Both the position numbers and the translations under genes were made by a program. From Rana temporaria (taxonomy: Eukaryota; Chordata; Amphibia; Anura; Ranidae), in NCBI RefSeq assembly GCF_905171775.1, contig NC_053495.1:106311409-106375408 (forward strand): 64,000 nucleotides of DNA. Direction: 5' to 3'. Below, one piece after another: positions 33,745 to 46,755 of the stretch. The stretch's first letter is position 1. Each line of letters starts with the position of its first letter. The notes under the pieces are model-generated. The model ran no database searches, was not told the origin of the DNA, and saw only the letters and a program-made list of their open reading frames with translations.

Positions 33745-34176
33745 TATGGTGGAGGTATTGCTTCGGGCAGTTTGGAAGAGTTCCAGATCCTTGCATACCA
33801 ACAAAACAGTGAGTAGAAAGCAACTGTGTGCTTTTCAGCCATGCTGTGATGAACAGCCAATATGAACTGAATGTCAACAGTTTTCTGCTGTGAACTGCTG
33901 TTAGCTGTGTGTGGCAGCCAGGCGAACTGCATTGCACAGGAGTTCAATTGATGGACTGTGTTACATACAGGTTGTGTACCTGTGGAAGTGAGCTCAACGT
34001 GGCCTGAAAAGATGTATCCACTTGGGAAGGCCCAGTGAGTGGATGGTTCTAGCAGAATTGCAGAGAGTGAAGTCTGCATGTGAAAGTGTGCCGTTTGCAA
34101 GTCTTGGAGACAGTACACCAACATTTTCCTCTGTTAAAAAGGAACTGTGTTAAAAACCATTGCCCTGTTTGCAGCG

Positions 34177-34581
34177 ATGGCGAGGTCAAAACACAAACAG
34201 AAAGCAATGATTGCAGAAATGAGAGACAGAACTTTGTGGCTGGAGGGGTTGTTACCGACAGAACAAGCCCCAGACTGGTGTAAAATGCAATTGGCTGCGC
34301 TGAACCAAATCAAAGTCAAAGTGCATGCTGTTGCCCCTGGCAACGCTGGTGTAAGCCGGCCAGCTATTAATGTGAAAAGTGTTGAGAGCCAGGTGCGCTG
34401 TTTGCAGTGCAGTGAGTGGGGGCATGAAGCCAGCAACGTGCAGCTAGAAGAACGCTGTTTCCGTTGGCAACGGGAGAGGATGTGTCGTTGGGAAGGAGGA
34501 GCTGCAGGGAAGAGGTGTATCACCACCCCCATAAAGATGCAAGTGAAATTCTGCGTGTTGGGAGAGTGCCATCTCCCTTAG
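34177..34581 (+). pseudogene. Gag-like fragment of the LTR element
   Basis: From the ATG at 34177 the frame reads MARSKHKQKAMIAEMRDRTL and later CLQCSEWGHEASN, which resembles a CCHC nucleocapsid knuckle (CX2CX4H) lacking its last Cys. It ends after 134 codons, and further open segments follow in other frames to 37389. A Gag origin is suggested by position after the left LTR and by the knuckle only. The rest is not recognisable. Confidence 0.4.
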
Positions 34582-36858
34582 CAACTGGAGAAAGTCGCCA
34601 AACACCATGCCTGGAATGTGGTCATATTTTCTTGTCCTAGATTCTGGGGTGCACCTGGAGGTGATGTTGCTGAGCAGAACTCTTTGTCGTGGGCCAAGAT
34701 TCCCTTTCAGAAATGTTTGCAGTTACCCCTGGCAACCAGGAGTTTTCTGTTGTGTCTGCAGGGGGTGCTAAACAGTGGGAGATGCCTGCTGTAATTTCAT
34801 CCTGTGGCTACCAGGGGGAGTTGGCCAGTAACTATGTAACTGAGAGACAGCGCCCTCAATTGAAGATAGAGTTTCCTGCTTCAGGATGTGGTAAGACTAT
34901 TCCAGTTTGTGATCCAAGTGAAATAGCAGTGTGTCCGGTGAGGAGATCTGCAGACGGTGTAAAAATGGACTTGCTGCAGTGTGTTACCCAGATCAGTGGG
35001 GAGACACAGGTTAAAACCCTCCTTGCAGCAAGGTCAAGGATTTAAAAGGACATATGGACTGCTGGGAGAGATGTGTTAGTGGTGACCAAAACAGTTGGTG
35101 TGCCATGTTCCCTAGCAATGGAGACAGCTTCTGCGGAGTTGCCAAAGGGAAACCGCCAAAGAGCCTGTATTGGTAAGGCAAGTGGTTTCCCAGGACAACT
35201 GTGAAGCTACCCTAGTGGGAAAAATAATTCCTTTGGAGACGAAGGGTGATGTGTTGAGTGGCATGCAGGGTGCCATGCATTCTGACAAAATTCAATCTGA
35301 TAGAGATTATAAAACTGCTTGTTTATGAATGCTGATGATGAAAATATTGCTGATGATACATGTACTTATGGTGATGTGATGCTTAATGAGGTAGGGGTGA
35401 TCGCTAAGCAGGATATGTGATTGCCCTTAGCAACCATTTATAAGCCTGCAGAGCTGTCCTTAGAAACCTCCAGGAAGCACTGTGTGTTGGAGCCAGAGGT
35501 TGCCTGGGACAACTGTGGTGCCAATCTGATGGATAAGAGGGTACTTGACCTTGGTGATGAGAAAAATTGTAAAACTCAAATGTTTAAAATTACTTGTAGT
35601 GATAATGAGTTACTGCGATCTGTCACTGCCGCCACCTGAGCAAAGTGGTGAAGTTATGTTATTGCAGCCTGTTGTGTTTAAAAATGTGTTTGCAGTGGGT
35701 AAAAGTGAAGTGGACACAATTTCTGCTGTGCTAAAGGGAGAGACTGCAGGGCCGGTAGACACAGGTGCGTTGGCTTTTGCAGAAGTTAACCCTCTCCCGT
35801 TGGAAGGATCTGAAAAGGGCACCTACATGGCAGAGGTTTTGTCCACAGCAAAAAAGATGAGGAATGTTGAGCTTCAGGATGATGGGGTAATGGATAGCCT
35901 TTTTGAAGTCGCTCAGTGTTGCTGAAAGTGAGAGGATGAGTGTGACACATGCGATTTGCAGTGCTCATGGGGAGCCACAAGTTTTGTCCGTTGCCTTTGA
36001 GATAGACTCAGCCTCTCACGCTTTAGAAAATGAGCCCCTCCACATTGTTAGTAAACAAGGAAAAATTCCTAGAGTTCTGTGTTTAGATGTGGCATGTCTA
36101 GAAATAACTGAGATGTTGTTGCAATTGGTGAAAACCAGTGTACACCTGCATGTATCCACAGCAGAGGGGCGACGTGGTACTGCATAGTACCAATCGGTGG
36201 ACACAGGTGGTACAGGTGTTAGGCAGTGTTGATGAAAATTGGTTACTGTACTGTTGTGCAATTTTGTGCAAAGTTGTCTCACAGTTCTCTTCGAGAGTGC
36301 TTCCAGCGGCGGTTGTGTGCAGAAGGCGCTCAGGAGAATTGTTAGAGAAATCAGAAATAATAGACATACTGGAAGTCTCTCCGTCTGCTGATGTGATGGG
36401 AGGTATTCCTACTGGTGCGGTCCAAGGTAGGCTGAGCAGTGGTTGGTACAGGGCGCAAGTACTGTCACATCCTCTAGACCTCATGTACAGGAAGGGCTCG
36501 GAATGGACGTGGCAGTAGTTTGAATTCAGTCCATCACTCCCAGAGAGGTGCGGTTTGAGGTACCCGGAGACACTTTGACAGGAAATAACAGTGATGGTAA
36601 CTGTAACGAAAAACTGTATGAGAACCCCTTTAAAGCACTATTAGACATCTCAGAGGTATTGGTTGAGGTACCAATGAACACAGAAGTGGTTAAAGAGATT
36701 GGTGTGGGAACATGTGTGTTGTTAGAACAATTGCTATTGGAGTGTTGGACAACAGGGGGCCATGTGAAATTGTGGGACTGTCCCATAGGGAGTAACTGCT
36801 TGCCTGTGGGTGATCCCTCCATAGACATTGTCCTAGCAAACAAGGGGACAGTGTTGAG

Positions 36859-37389
36859 TTGAGTAACCCTTTGTGGAACATTGCTAGCGAGGTTGAACAG
36901 AAGGGTGTGGTGTTGATCTCAGATGGTTTGGTTGCCAAAGGTAACCACATAGGGGTTAGTGAACCTGAGAAACAAATGTTGTTGGTTAATGTTACGTCAG
37001 GTAGTGAGAGCGGTCAGTCCCTGACAGATTTCATGGAAGTAGGTCCACAACAGTCCCAGGAGAGTAGGTCTGTGGGAGGAAGAAGAAGGATCTCTAGGCC
37101 AGAAGGTAGAAGGGATAGAGAGATTAGTGGGAGCCCAAGGTTCAGGAAGAAGTGCTGGTGGAAACACAACCGGAAAAAGATGTGGGTGGAGTGCCCCTTT
37201 AGAGAAAAGGTTGGGCAGGTTAGGACTCCTGCTGCTGATAGTTGGCACAAAGGCGCCACGGTAAAGTGTTGGTGGAAACATACCCGGAAAAAATGGGCCT
37301 ACGCAGCCAATGGCTGGCACAGAGGTGTCCCATTTCTGATGATGGGTCTATGTGTTTCTCCCTCCGGTTCGAAACAGGAGGGGAGGATA
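36859..37389 (+). pseudogene. Unidentified open segment before the right LTR of the LTR element
   Basis: An open segment of about 177 codons, reading on into the LTR. It contains a Gly/Arg/Ser-rich part (GGRRRISRPEGRRDREI) and two similar units around KCWWKHNRKKMW and KCWWKHTRKKW, encoded by repeats near 37150 and 37263. I do not recognise the protein. The duplicated WWKH unit and the position suggest the 3' end of the element's internal coding region. Confidence 0.35.
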
Positions 37390-37919
37390 TGTGAGGGCGG
37401 GACCTTGTGCTATGGGAAAGATTGCTGGGTTACGCCATATGTTTGAGAGAAAGACACACTAATTACACAGCTGTGTGTTCAGCTATTTAGTTCTGACCTG
37501 ACATGGCTCAGGGCCCCACCCTACAGACAGGAATTCTGTCCCAGGAATCAGGTGGATTCCAAGTCCCTCTGAGTGAAGTCAGGGGCTGTGTGGATGTCTG
37601 CAAGAGGCAGATGTCATTAGGAGAAAGCGAGGTTTGAGCTTAATGTTAGGAAACTGTATGTTCTGAGGAACAGAACTAGACCTAGGCGAAAGGTCTGAAA
37701 CAGCCGGATGGCAAGTGTGTGAAAGCCAGGAGGCTAAACTGTTGAATTTGTCAAGATACAGGAATGTTGGAACCCCCTACGAGGGCTACTATTGTATTTG
37801 TGAACTTTCGTCTTTTTTAAATAAAAATGGGCTACCAGGCCCTTAAAAACTCAGTTCTGGATTGGCGTACTCACTGGAAAACGCATCTATCGCTGGAGTC
37901 TAATAACCCCAATCTTACA
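37390..37919 (+). repeat. Right LTR (530 bp)
   Basis: Same termini as the left LTR, a single GAAAGCGAGGTTTGAGC unit, and an AATAAA motif near 37825. It is directly preceded by the polypurine tract. Confidence 0.87.
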
Positions 37920-39037
37920 ATATATATTTTGCAATGGGTTTTTGATAATCAACCTAATAATATATATAGTGGTTGGTTTACTAAAGGATTTGAGATTGTT
38001 CACACAATATATTAATTTCACATTCAAAAATGTTTTCATGTGATCTCCCCTGTGTCAGATAGTGGCAGCTGAAGGGGAGAGGAGAGAGCGCTAGTAAAGA
38101 CAGCAGCTAGTAAGGCATGAAGTAGTGACCTCACTTATAGGCTTTATAATGGTCCATCCATTGTCAGCATTCCCCCCTTTTACATGCTGACACAGACAGG
38201 GGAACTGGATCCCATGGCCCACTGGAGCAACCTAGATATAGGCCAAGCAAATACATCTATTTTACACATGTTAGTTTGCATAGGTGTTAGGAGGAGGGAG
38301 GGGACAGTTTAAGGCTAGTTAGGTGTAAGTTGGAATTCCACTTAATGTGCTATTGCTTGATATTTATCAACATTGCGTAAGAAAAAAATCTGAAAATGTT
38401 TCTTAGAAGCAAAATAGTGGCTTATACATTAAATTGTCCGAGACAGACATTTGCAGATGGATGTCTGTAATTACCATCATGTACTGTTTATAATTACACA
38501 GATTTTTGTGTTTTGTTACTATGAATATCAAAAGCTAATTTTGATGTTCATTAGGCAGCAATCCACAAAATCCCTTCAGGGCACATTTGATGAGTTTTCT
38601 ATACAAGTGAGGTTGCCAGGAGCAGCATTATCTGAATGAGAATTCATCAGAACATGAATTAATTTTGTATTATTGGTAGACACCAATGAATGAATTACTC
38701 AGCATGTTGTTTTGTGGTGTTTGTTTCTGTTTAGAGATAATGAAAGGACAACCATTCACGATAGAAAGAATTTGTACGTACTAAGTACAGCATATTGTGT
38801 GAAAATAAACACAAACATAAACATGTGTATTACATATTGAAAACCAACCCTTCCATACTGAAACTTAAGTTGCCAAAATACACCCTGGGAACAAAATATA
38901 CAGTGTGGAGGAAAATATACTTTTATGGCACAGATTTGTATCTTATTAAAACTACAATTGGTGGGATAGTAATAAGCAGGTAATCATCTGAAACTCTTTT
39001 TACTACAGTAAACTTAATGAATAGCAAAAGAAAAAAT

Positions 39038-39041
<4 letters not shown>
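37920..39041. other. AT-rich stretch without recognised feature
   Basis: No coding, repeat or terminal structure was identified between the LTR element and the (TA)n run. Confidence 0.45.

Positions 39042-39120
<79 letters not shown>
39042..39120. repeat. (TA)n microsatellite, ~79 bp
   Basis: An uninterrupted TA run. Confidence 0.97.
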
Positions 39121-39124
<4 letters not shown>

Positions 39125-39647
39125 TTTGGGTAGAGTGGAATGGGATTAGAACCACTGTCAGGTTCTTATTGCTGTCTGTACCCCCTTCTGGAGATTCACC
39201 CTCTCTATTTGTCCTTCATCACTGACTGTGAAAGTGAAAAAAAAATGTTGGCTTGTCACCAAAACAGGAAAATAGGGGAAATGTTTCAGTGGGTACTCTG
39301 TAGTTCTGGTGAATCCGGTGACAACCAAGGATTCCCTCACTTTGTGAGTGATTTTCTCTCACATCCTGTTTTGGCTTTGGGAACAAAAATGAAATCTCCC
39401 CAAAGAAACACAGATAGGAAACATGCAGCTAAACTACTATTACATCCAACTTAATGGCACTTAAAAAAAATTTGACAAAATATTGGTGTCAAAAATCTCT
39501 GGCAAAAGCTTTCCTCAAAAATGTAATTATTGAGGGGGCGTGGCCGGACCTGACAGGAAGATGGATACTTAAGCTCTGAGCTCCTGCCACCTCAGAACGG
39601 ATAGCTTCCATATGCGGTGATAACTGACCCCATTTTTGCCTGACGAC

Positions 39648-41573
39648 ATGGGTACTGCTTCTAGGCACTCCTCGGCTTCTCGCTCCTGCTCCCCGAGGGA
39701 AAACACCGGAGCCCACTGCCAGAATATCCCGGAGATGTTCCACACATCCCGAGGGAACATGGCGTCATCCCGCCAAGGGGCTTCACAAGGCCCAGCACTA
39801 CTGTCGTCTCCGGCAGTGACCGACATAGTTCTAACGGCACCACAAGCTGTTCACTCACCTCCACCGGCCTCGGGTCAGGGTGGACCGGAATCCACTTCCA
39901 TGCCACAGCTGAACATTTTGGACCTGAAAGCCATTGTGGCGGACATCAAAGATACTCTCTCGGCCGCCATTGCCGAGTTGCGGATTGATATCCGCTCCTT
40001 AACTGACAGGGTCTCGAATACTGAGCGAGCTGTGGAGGACCATGACCTTGTCTTACAACGCTCCACAAGGAAAATCGACGACCATACCCTCCAGCTCCGG
40101 GACTTTAACCGCCACCTGGAGGATTTGGACAACAGGGGCCGACACCATAACCTGAGAGTACGGGGATTGCCTGAAACTGTGGAGGGGGATCTTATCCAGC
40201 AGAAGGTGACTGCGATCTTTAATGGCGTTCTCGGCAGACCACCGCAATTACTTATCACTATGGAAAGGATCCATTGTGCCCTTCGTCCCAGAGGCAGGGA
40301 TACTGATCCCCCCAGAGACATTGGGCTAGATTCACATAGCCCGCCCTAACTTTGCGGTGGCGTAGTGTATAGTGTTTACACTACGCCGCCATAAGTTAGC
40401 GAGGCAAGTACATGATTCACAAAGTACTTGCCTGCTAAGTTACGACGGCGTAGTGTAAATCGGGCGGGCGTAAGGGCAGCTAATTCAAATTCGGCTGAGG
40501 GGGCGTGTTTTATGTTAATGGAGCTTGACCTGACGTGATTGATGTATTTTACGAACGGCGCATGCGCCGTCCACCTACATATCCCAGTGTGCATTTTCTG
40601 CTAAGTACGCCACACGGTCCTATTGATTAAGACGTGGACGTAAATGACGTAAAATCCTATTCACAGACGACTTACGCAAACAACGTAAAATTTTAAAATT
40701 TCGACGCAGGAACGGCGGCCATACCTAACATTACTATTCCAGCTATTTGATGGAATAACTTTAGGCCTGCTAATGCATTACGTAAACGGCGCATCTGTAC
40801 TGCGTCGGCCGGGCGTACGTTCGTGAATAGGCGTATCTAGTGATTTACATATTCTACGCCGACCGCAATGGAAGAGCCACCTAGCGGCCAGCCTAAATAT
40901 TGCACCCTAAGATAGGACGGCGCAAGCCGTCGTATCTTAAATAGCTTTAAGTTTATCTCTGTTTGAGAATACACTAAAACTTAGGTCGGCGCAGATTCCG
41001 AGTTAGGTTGGCGTATCTACTGATACGCCGGCCTAACTCTTACTGAATCTAGCCCATTGTGTGCTGCCTGGTGGATTTCAGGCTGAAGGAAGATATCCTG
41101 AAACAGGCGAGAGGCCAAAGGCTCATGCATGGCGAATCCCCTATCCAATTATACCAAGATTATACCAAGACCTCTCCGGGATCACTCTCCAGCATCGTAG
41201 AGACCTCAAGCCCTTACTGGCAGCCTCTCATCAGGGCCGCAACGCTATGCTCAGGGTCCCGGAGGACCTACCCCGCTTCTGCGAAACCCTGGGCTTGCCA
41301 CTCGTGTCAGTCCCGGACTGTTATGCTCCGTACCGTAGATCGGTTGGCAGATGGGGCAAACCACAGGAAGTAACTATGGAGACCCAAGCTACTAGGTTCC
41401 GCAGGAGGAGATCCCCTTCCAACCCAAGGTACCCCTCTGGTCCTCATGTCTCTCGAGGTGACCGCGGCCCCTTGGCCTCCCCTGGCGCCAGACGAGCTCG
41501 GAGAGATTATGAGCCAGGCGCAAGCAGGTACACGTTCCGGGACTGTTTTCCTGATTTACCAATTTTCACTTAA
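39648..41573 (+). pseudogene. L1-3 ORF1, interrupted by MITE D and an 11-bp duplication
   Basis: ATG at 39648. A Ser-rich start is followed by a coiled coil (LDLKAIVADIKDTLSAAIAE through TRKIDDHTLQLRDF). The RRM start is RHLEDLDNRGRHHNLRVRG, running to TDPPRDI at 40319. MITE D then intervenes; coding resumes at 41059 (VDFRLKEDIL). A tandem 11-bp duplication at 41149-41170 (TATACCAAGA twice) shifts the frame into the C-terminal domain (LRVPEDLPRFCETLGLPLV) and an Arg-rich tail, ending 41573. Without the two insertions the protein would be of normal length (about 400 residues). Confidence 0.85.
40323..41055. mobile_element. MITE D (same family), 733 bp, 3-bp TSD
   Basis: The termini are GGGCTAGATTCACA and (inverted) GGGCTAGATTCAG; ATT is duplicated at 40320-40322 and 41056-41058. 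The insertion into L1-3 ORF1 gives an independent check of the ends, because the ORF1 protein homology stops and resumes at these positions. Confidence 0.88.
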
Positions 41574-41608
41574 ACTCCTGTTTATTAACGTTATTTTTAC
41601 TTTATGAC

Positions 41609-43002
41609 TAGAGTTGAGCGAACCCGAACTGTAAAGTTCGGGTTCGGTACGGACTTTGGGTTTTCCCCGAACCCGAATAATTGGAAAAAGTTCGGGTCCG
41701 GGATCAGAGTTCGGGGGAAAAAAAATGCGCGGAGGTCCCCGCAAATTGAATAACCAGACCCTTTAGGTCTGGTATGGATATTAAGGGGAACCCCACTGTC
41801 AATTTAAAAAAAAATGACGTGCGGTTCCCCCTAAATATCCATAACCAGACCCGTTATCCGAGCACGTTGACCTGGCCGGCCGCAGAAAAGAGGGGGGACA
41901 GAGTGAGGCCCCCCCTCTCCTGAACTGCACCAGGCCACATGCCCTCAACATGGGGAGGATGTCCCCATGTTGATGGGGACAAGGGTCTCATCCCCACAAC
42001 CCTTGCCCGGTGGTTGTGGGGGTATGCGGGCGGGAGGCTTATCAGAATCTGGAAGACCCCTTTAACAAAGGGGACCCCCAGATCCTGACCCCCCCTGTGT
42101 GAAATGGTAATGGGGTACACTGTACCCCTACCATTTCACGAAGGAAGTGTAAATTCTTGTAAAAAAAAAACACACACACCCTAGAATAAAGTCCTTTATT
42201 AATAAAAAAAAAAAAAGAAAAAAACTCCAGCGGTGATAATCCACTCGTTCCCCGCTTCCTGCTCCAACATTGTCCCGATCCAGCAACGAGTGCGGGTGAT
42301 CTCCAGCGATGAGAAGATCCAGCGACGGGTGATCACCCGTACTCGTCGCTGGATCAGGACAACGTTGGAGCAGGAAGCTGGGAACGAGTGGATTATCACC
42401 GCTGGAGTTTTTTTCTTTTTTTTTTCTTTTATTAATAAAGGACTTTATTCTATGGTGTGTGTGTTTTTTTTTTACAAGAATTTACACTTCCTTTGTGAAA
42501 TGGTAGGGGTACAGTGTACCCCATTACCATTTCACACAGGGGGGGTCAGGATCTGGGTGTTCCCTTTGTTAAAGGGGTCTTCCAGATTCTGATAAGTATC
42601 CCGCCCGCATACCCCCACAACCACCAGGCAAGGGTTGTGGGGATGAGACCCTTGTCCCCATCAACATGGGGACATCCACCCCATGTTGAGGGCATGTGGC
42701 CTGGTGTGGTTCAGGAGAGGGGGGGGCGCATTCTGTCCCCCCTCTTTTCTGCGGCCGGCCAGGTCAATGTGCTCAGATAACGGGTCTGGTTATGGATATT
42801 TAGGGGGAACCGCACGTCATTTTTTTTTTAAATTGACGGCGGGGTTCCCCTTAATATCCATACCAGACCTAAAGGGTGTGGTTATTGAATTGCGGGGACC
42901 TCCGCGCATTTTTTTTTCTAAAAGTCCGTGTCCTATTGACTACAATGGGGTTCGGAGTTCGGGTTCGGACTCGAACCCGAACATCCAGGTGGCACATCAC
43001 TA
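41609..43002. mobile_element. Foldback hAT-like element, copy 2, 1394 bp
   Basis: The ends TAGAGTTGAGCGAACCCGA and (inverted) TAGTGATGTGCC match the TAGGGATGAGC termini of copy 3. The arms fold back almost completely around a centre near 42330, where GGGTGATCACCC is palindromic. Each arm carries CCGGCCGC, CAACATGGGG and AATAAAG next to the centre. The flanking 8 bp (TTTATGAC and CGGATCCT) do not match, so the target duplication is lost or the locus is rearranged. It lies in the L1-3 spacer. Confidence 0.8.
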
Positions 43003-44204
43003 CGGATCCTGACATGCCTTCGTGCCTGTACAGCCTGAGTGGCCAAATCCTGGAGGCACTCCCCTTTGCCCGAATTAGCTGCCAGAGTCCAGATTTTTGC
43101 ATACCGCGCCCCTGTTGGTCTACGGAAGGTCTACGCTGTGCCTGCGTTTCGACCCACGTACGGAGAACTTTATTGATTCGCTCCGCTCTTGAACTTTATC
43201 GTGTGTTGCCCCTGGACTCACCATGTTGCAATGCTGCTCGCTCTTCTTCCACGCCGTTCCGATGATCTAGGGTCTCCCCACCGGTTTACCCTGCTCGGAC
43301 TGGAAGTCGAACTGCTGGTCTAACGGATCTCTGGCTCCCACCTTTACCTTTGCCAGTGATTACTGACTCCTGACTCTTCCGCTCGGCTTTGACCTACTGG
43401 TTTGCTCAGGAGGATTTTGTTTGTGCTCCGGATTTCACGTGCTTATGCTAGTTGACCCCTCGGAGATGGACGCATACATCACTCTTTTTTCCACTTTAGG
43501 TTGCAACAGTAAGCTCCTTTTGGCCGCACGGGGCGCTAAGGACAATTGTAGTGGTATGTGATACGAGTGTTAACCCTGTAATGAGTCAGCCGACTGTTTG
43601 TACATGTTTTTTCTTGCTCTTTTAATGAATAACGGGGGGTGATGATTGGCCTTCCCTCTCCACTCTTGTATGCCTCACAGCTCCTTACTCCCCCCACTGT
43701 GTGGTCTTGTACCGCCTGGGCATTTCCCACCTTATAGCTGCTGACGACTGTTTTCTGTGGGCATTGGAGACTGGACATGGAACGAATAGGCTGAGTTTTT
43801 CTATTACCTCTTCTGTATCATCCCGCTCCAGACTGCACCGAATTGCTGTTTTAATTTGTCATTTTTGGATTCTTTTTTTTTTTTTTCATCAAGTTTTAGT
43901 TTGGTTTCAGAGGTCTGCCTCCCCACGTTATTTAGACACCATTATGACCGTTCTGGGGTGGCTCTATGCCACTCCACTATACTATACTGTACTGTATTAT
44001 TCTGTTTTGCTGTTATTGATTTGTCTACTGTCTAGGCCCTGACCAACCCCCTAACAGTGGTGTACTGTGGTTTCTGTGCCCCCCTTGGAGTGTAGGGGCC
44101 CGGTGCACTCTGTACCTTACTGATTAGTTTCACACACTTTAAGTGAGTGGACATGGTCCTATCACTTAATCGGTTACCTTGCTAGTAAGCCTGTAGGTAC
44201 TTTT

Positions 44205-44290
44205 CTCCCTCGAGAATCCCTATCCCTGCTTCCATTTCCCCCTCCACTCTCCCTCAGTATCTACCCCACCCAGAACTCTGCCCCCCCCCT
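44205..44290 (+). other. Polypyrimidine tract upstream of L1-3 ORF2
   Basis: A C/T-rich run (CTTCCATTTCCCCCTCC type) ending about 75 nt before ORF2, matching those of the minus-strand L1 copies. Confidence 0.55.
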
Positions 44291-44362
44291 CCATCAAGCA
44301 CGATGGCGAGTGCCGGCCCTACGTCACCCTCTGATTTGAGGGACGGACTATGCCCTACATGA

Positions 44363-46755
44363 CTCAAACTGTACTCCCTGAATACTCGAGGCCTTAACAC
44401 TCCTGAAAAACGTTCCCGTCTCCTCTACACACTCTGGAAAGAGAAACCTCATATTGCATTGGTCCAGGAGACCCATTTCGGATCCGATAGCATCCCAAAA
44501 CTTCACGACCGTAATTTCCCAACTGTTTTTCATGCCCCCAACGAAGGCGCTAAATCCAAAGGGGTGTCTATCCTGATCTCTAGGCACTGCCCTTTCCAGG
44601 TCACTGACGTCCAACGGGACCCACAGGGTAGATACCTTTTTCTCAAGGGCTCACTTCACGACTTACCTTTCAGGATCGCGAACATTTACGCCCCGAACTC
44701 GCAACAAGTGCCTTTTTTCCGTAAAGTATTTTACCAATTAACTGCCTTCCAATCGGGTATGCTTGTGGTAGGCGGTGATTTTAATGTCCCTTTAACGCCT
44801 TCTCTCTACACATCCAACGGTTCCACATGCATGACATATAGGGCCCTGCGCGCGATAAAATCTCAGTTGGCCACACTAACCCTACATGACACGTGGCGCA
44901 CACTGTACCCGAACATGAAGGATTTCACGTACTTCTCCCCTTTGCACAAGAAATACACCAGGATAGATCACTTCTTCCTCACACAGAATGATCTCACTTT
45001 ACTTGCGGAAGCCACTATCGAACCCATGCTGTTGTCAGACCATCGCCCCATCACTATGTCACTGACGATCCCTTCGCACCATGCCAGATCTATGATATGG
45101 AGGTTAGATGACTCCCTATTGCTTGACTCCGAAAAGTCTAGGTCGGTGTCTGAAGTCCTCTCCCACTACTTTGAGAATAACGTAGATGATTCCTCCCCAA
45201 CTATGGTCTGGGCAGTCTATAAGTGCGTAGTCAGAGGGGAATTTATTTCTCTAATGGCCAAGCGTAACAAACTTGGGACAACTTCAGTATCACTTACCTG
45301 GGCATTAAGATCCCTGCCGATTTAAATGATCTCTATGCTACTAATTTCCTGCCTACCCTCCAGATCATCAAAGATGATCTGCTCAGTTGGATCAGGGGCC
45401 ATTTTTCCTGGTTCGGTAGAGCGGCAATACTGAAGATGAATGTCCTCCCCAGGATTTTATACCTATTGCAAGCCATCCCGATTAAACTTCCGCAGTGCTT
45501 TTTTATTGCTTTTAAAAGATGCTGCAGGTCCTTCCTTTGGGCCGGTCGCTCCCCGAGATTAATCTGGGGAAAGCTGATCCTTCCAAAACAAAAGGGGGTC
45601 TAGGCTTGCCTGATATTGCCCTTCACCACAAAGCCTGTCAGCTCACAAGAATTGTGGACTGGCACCTTCATAACTGTAATAAAGACTGGGTCAATGTTGA
45701 AAATGCATTCCTTGGTTTTACAATCTCTCACCTCCCTTGGATTGATCCACGCTCGGTCCCTAGAACGTGCTTAGAGCACCCTTTAATTGGACCTACCCTT
45801 ATTAATTTCAGGGCAACATGCCGTTCGCTTGTCGTGGTCCCCTCACCCGGACCTATGACGCCTTTGCGCCACAACCCAGACTTCCCACCTGACGTTGCCA
45901 CTACAGACCCGATAGTACACTCTTACTCCGTACAAGTTAGGGCTCGTCAATTCTTCCGCAATGGCACTCTCCTCACCCATTCGGAGATGGTCACTGCCTT
46001 TACACATCTGGCCCTACAATTTTTTAAATTCTTACAAATTAGACACTTTTTCAACAGTGCCCAGGCTCCCTCATTCTGGTCCAGAGATCTCACCCCTCTC
46101 GAACACATCTGCAATTCTCAGGAACCCCAACAACACTTGATTTCCTCTCTATACTCTTTGCTACTTTCCATTGCAGCCCCCAACGCTCATATTCGAACAT
46201 CATGGGACAATGATCTATCAGTTGTGTTGTCCGATGATGACTGGAATGGGGTCTGGGAACACACGCACAAAGGATCCATTAACGTCTCGCCCAGGAGAAC
46301 AGGTTTAAACTCTGTGCTAAGTGGTACCGGACTCCTGACAAATTGCATAAGATTTTCCCTGCAGTTCCCCCCGAATGCTGGACATGTAACTCTGCTACGG
46401 GTTCACTCCTCCACATTTGGTGGGATTGTCCCTTACTACAACCGTTCTGGAGGGAGGTACATGATCTTATCATCAAAATCACCACTTTCAACATTGAATT
46501 TACCCCGGCACAGTACCTACTGCATCACACATCTCTACCGAGATCACAATATCGTAAATCGCTAGCGCTACACCTCATAAACGCGGCCACCCAAAGTATT
46601 CCATTTGCGGTGAAAGACCGCTATCCCACCCACTGTTGAGGACTGGCACTCCCGGGTCAATAAAATTGAGGAAATGGAACAACTCATTCACAGAGCCAAA
46701 GACACTCATGACAAGTTCCGGTGCACTTGGGCCTGCTGGACTCACTACAGAGAAT
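44363..46755 (+). pseudogene. L1-3 ORF2, RT catalytic core deleted, frameshifts
   Basis: The endonuclease is nearly complete (LNTRGLN, QETHFGSD, GGDFN, SDHRPI) from 44363 to about 45270. After AKRNK the sequence jumps to the region following the RT palm (SITYLGIKI, WIRGHFSWFGRAAILKM) in another frame. The fingers, the TRQGCP block and the YADD box are therefore missing. Next come GGLGLPDI, then a frameshift near 46330, and the C-terminal CWTCNSATGSLLHIWWDCP. The nearest ATG (44359) is one base out of frame. No RT activity is possible. Confidence 0.87.

Larger units (their letters stand above)
33137..37919 (+). mobile_element. Non-autonomous LTR retrotransposon with both LTRs, no pol seen
   Basis: Two related LTRs (33137-33744 and 37390-37919) start TGTGAGGG and end CTTACA, and ATAT precedes and follows the pair. 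A purine-rich tract (AGGAGGGGAGGATA) lies directly before the right LTR. The 3.6-kb internal region holds short open segments but no reverse transcriptase, integrase or RNase H that I can recognise. This fits a large internally non-autonomous (LARD-like) element using enzymes from elsewhere. The LTRs differ by scattered substitutions and one duplication, so it is not very recent. Confidence 0.82.

Noticed and set aside
39158..39454. Possible small gene on the plus strand (104 codons)
   Set aside because: No homology recognised, no splice or promoter evidence, and it lies between a (TA)n run and L1-3.
41609..43002. Target duplication for foldback copy 2
   Set aside because: The flanking 8 bp differ (TTTATGAC and CGGATCCT), so I do not claim a duplication here.
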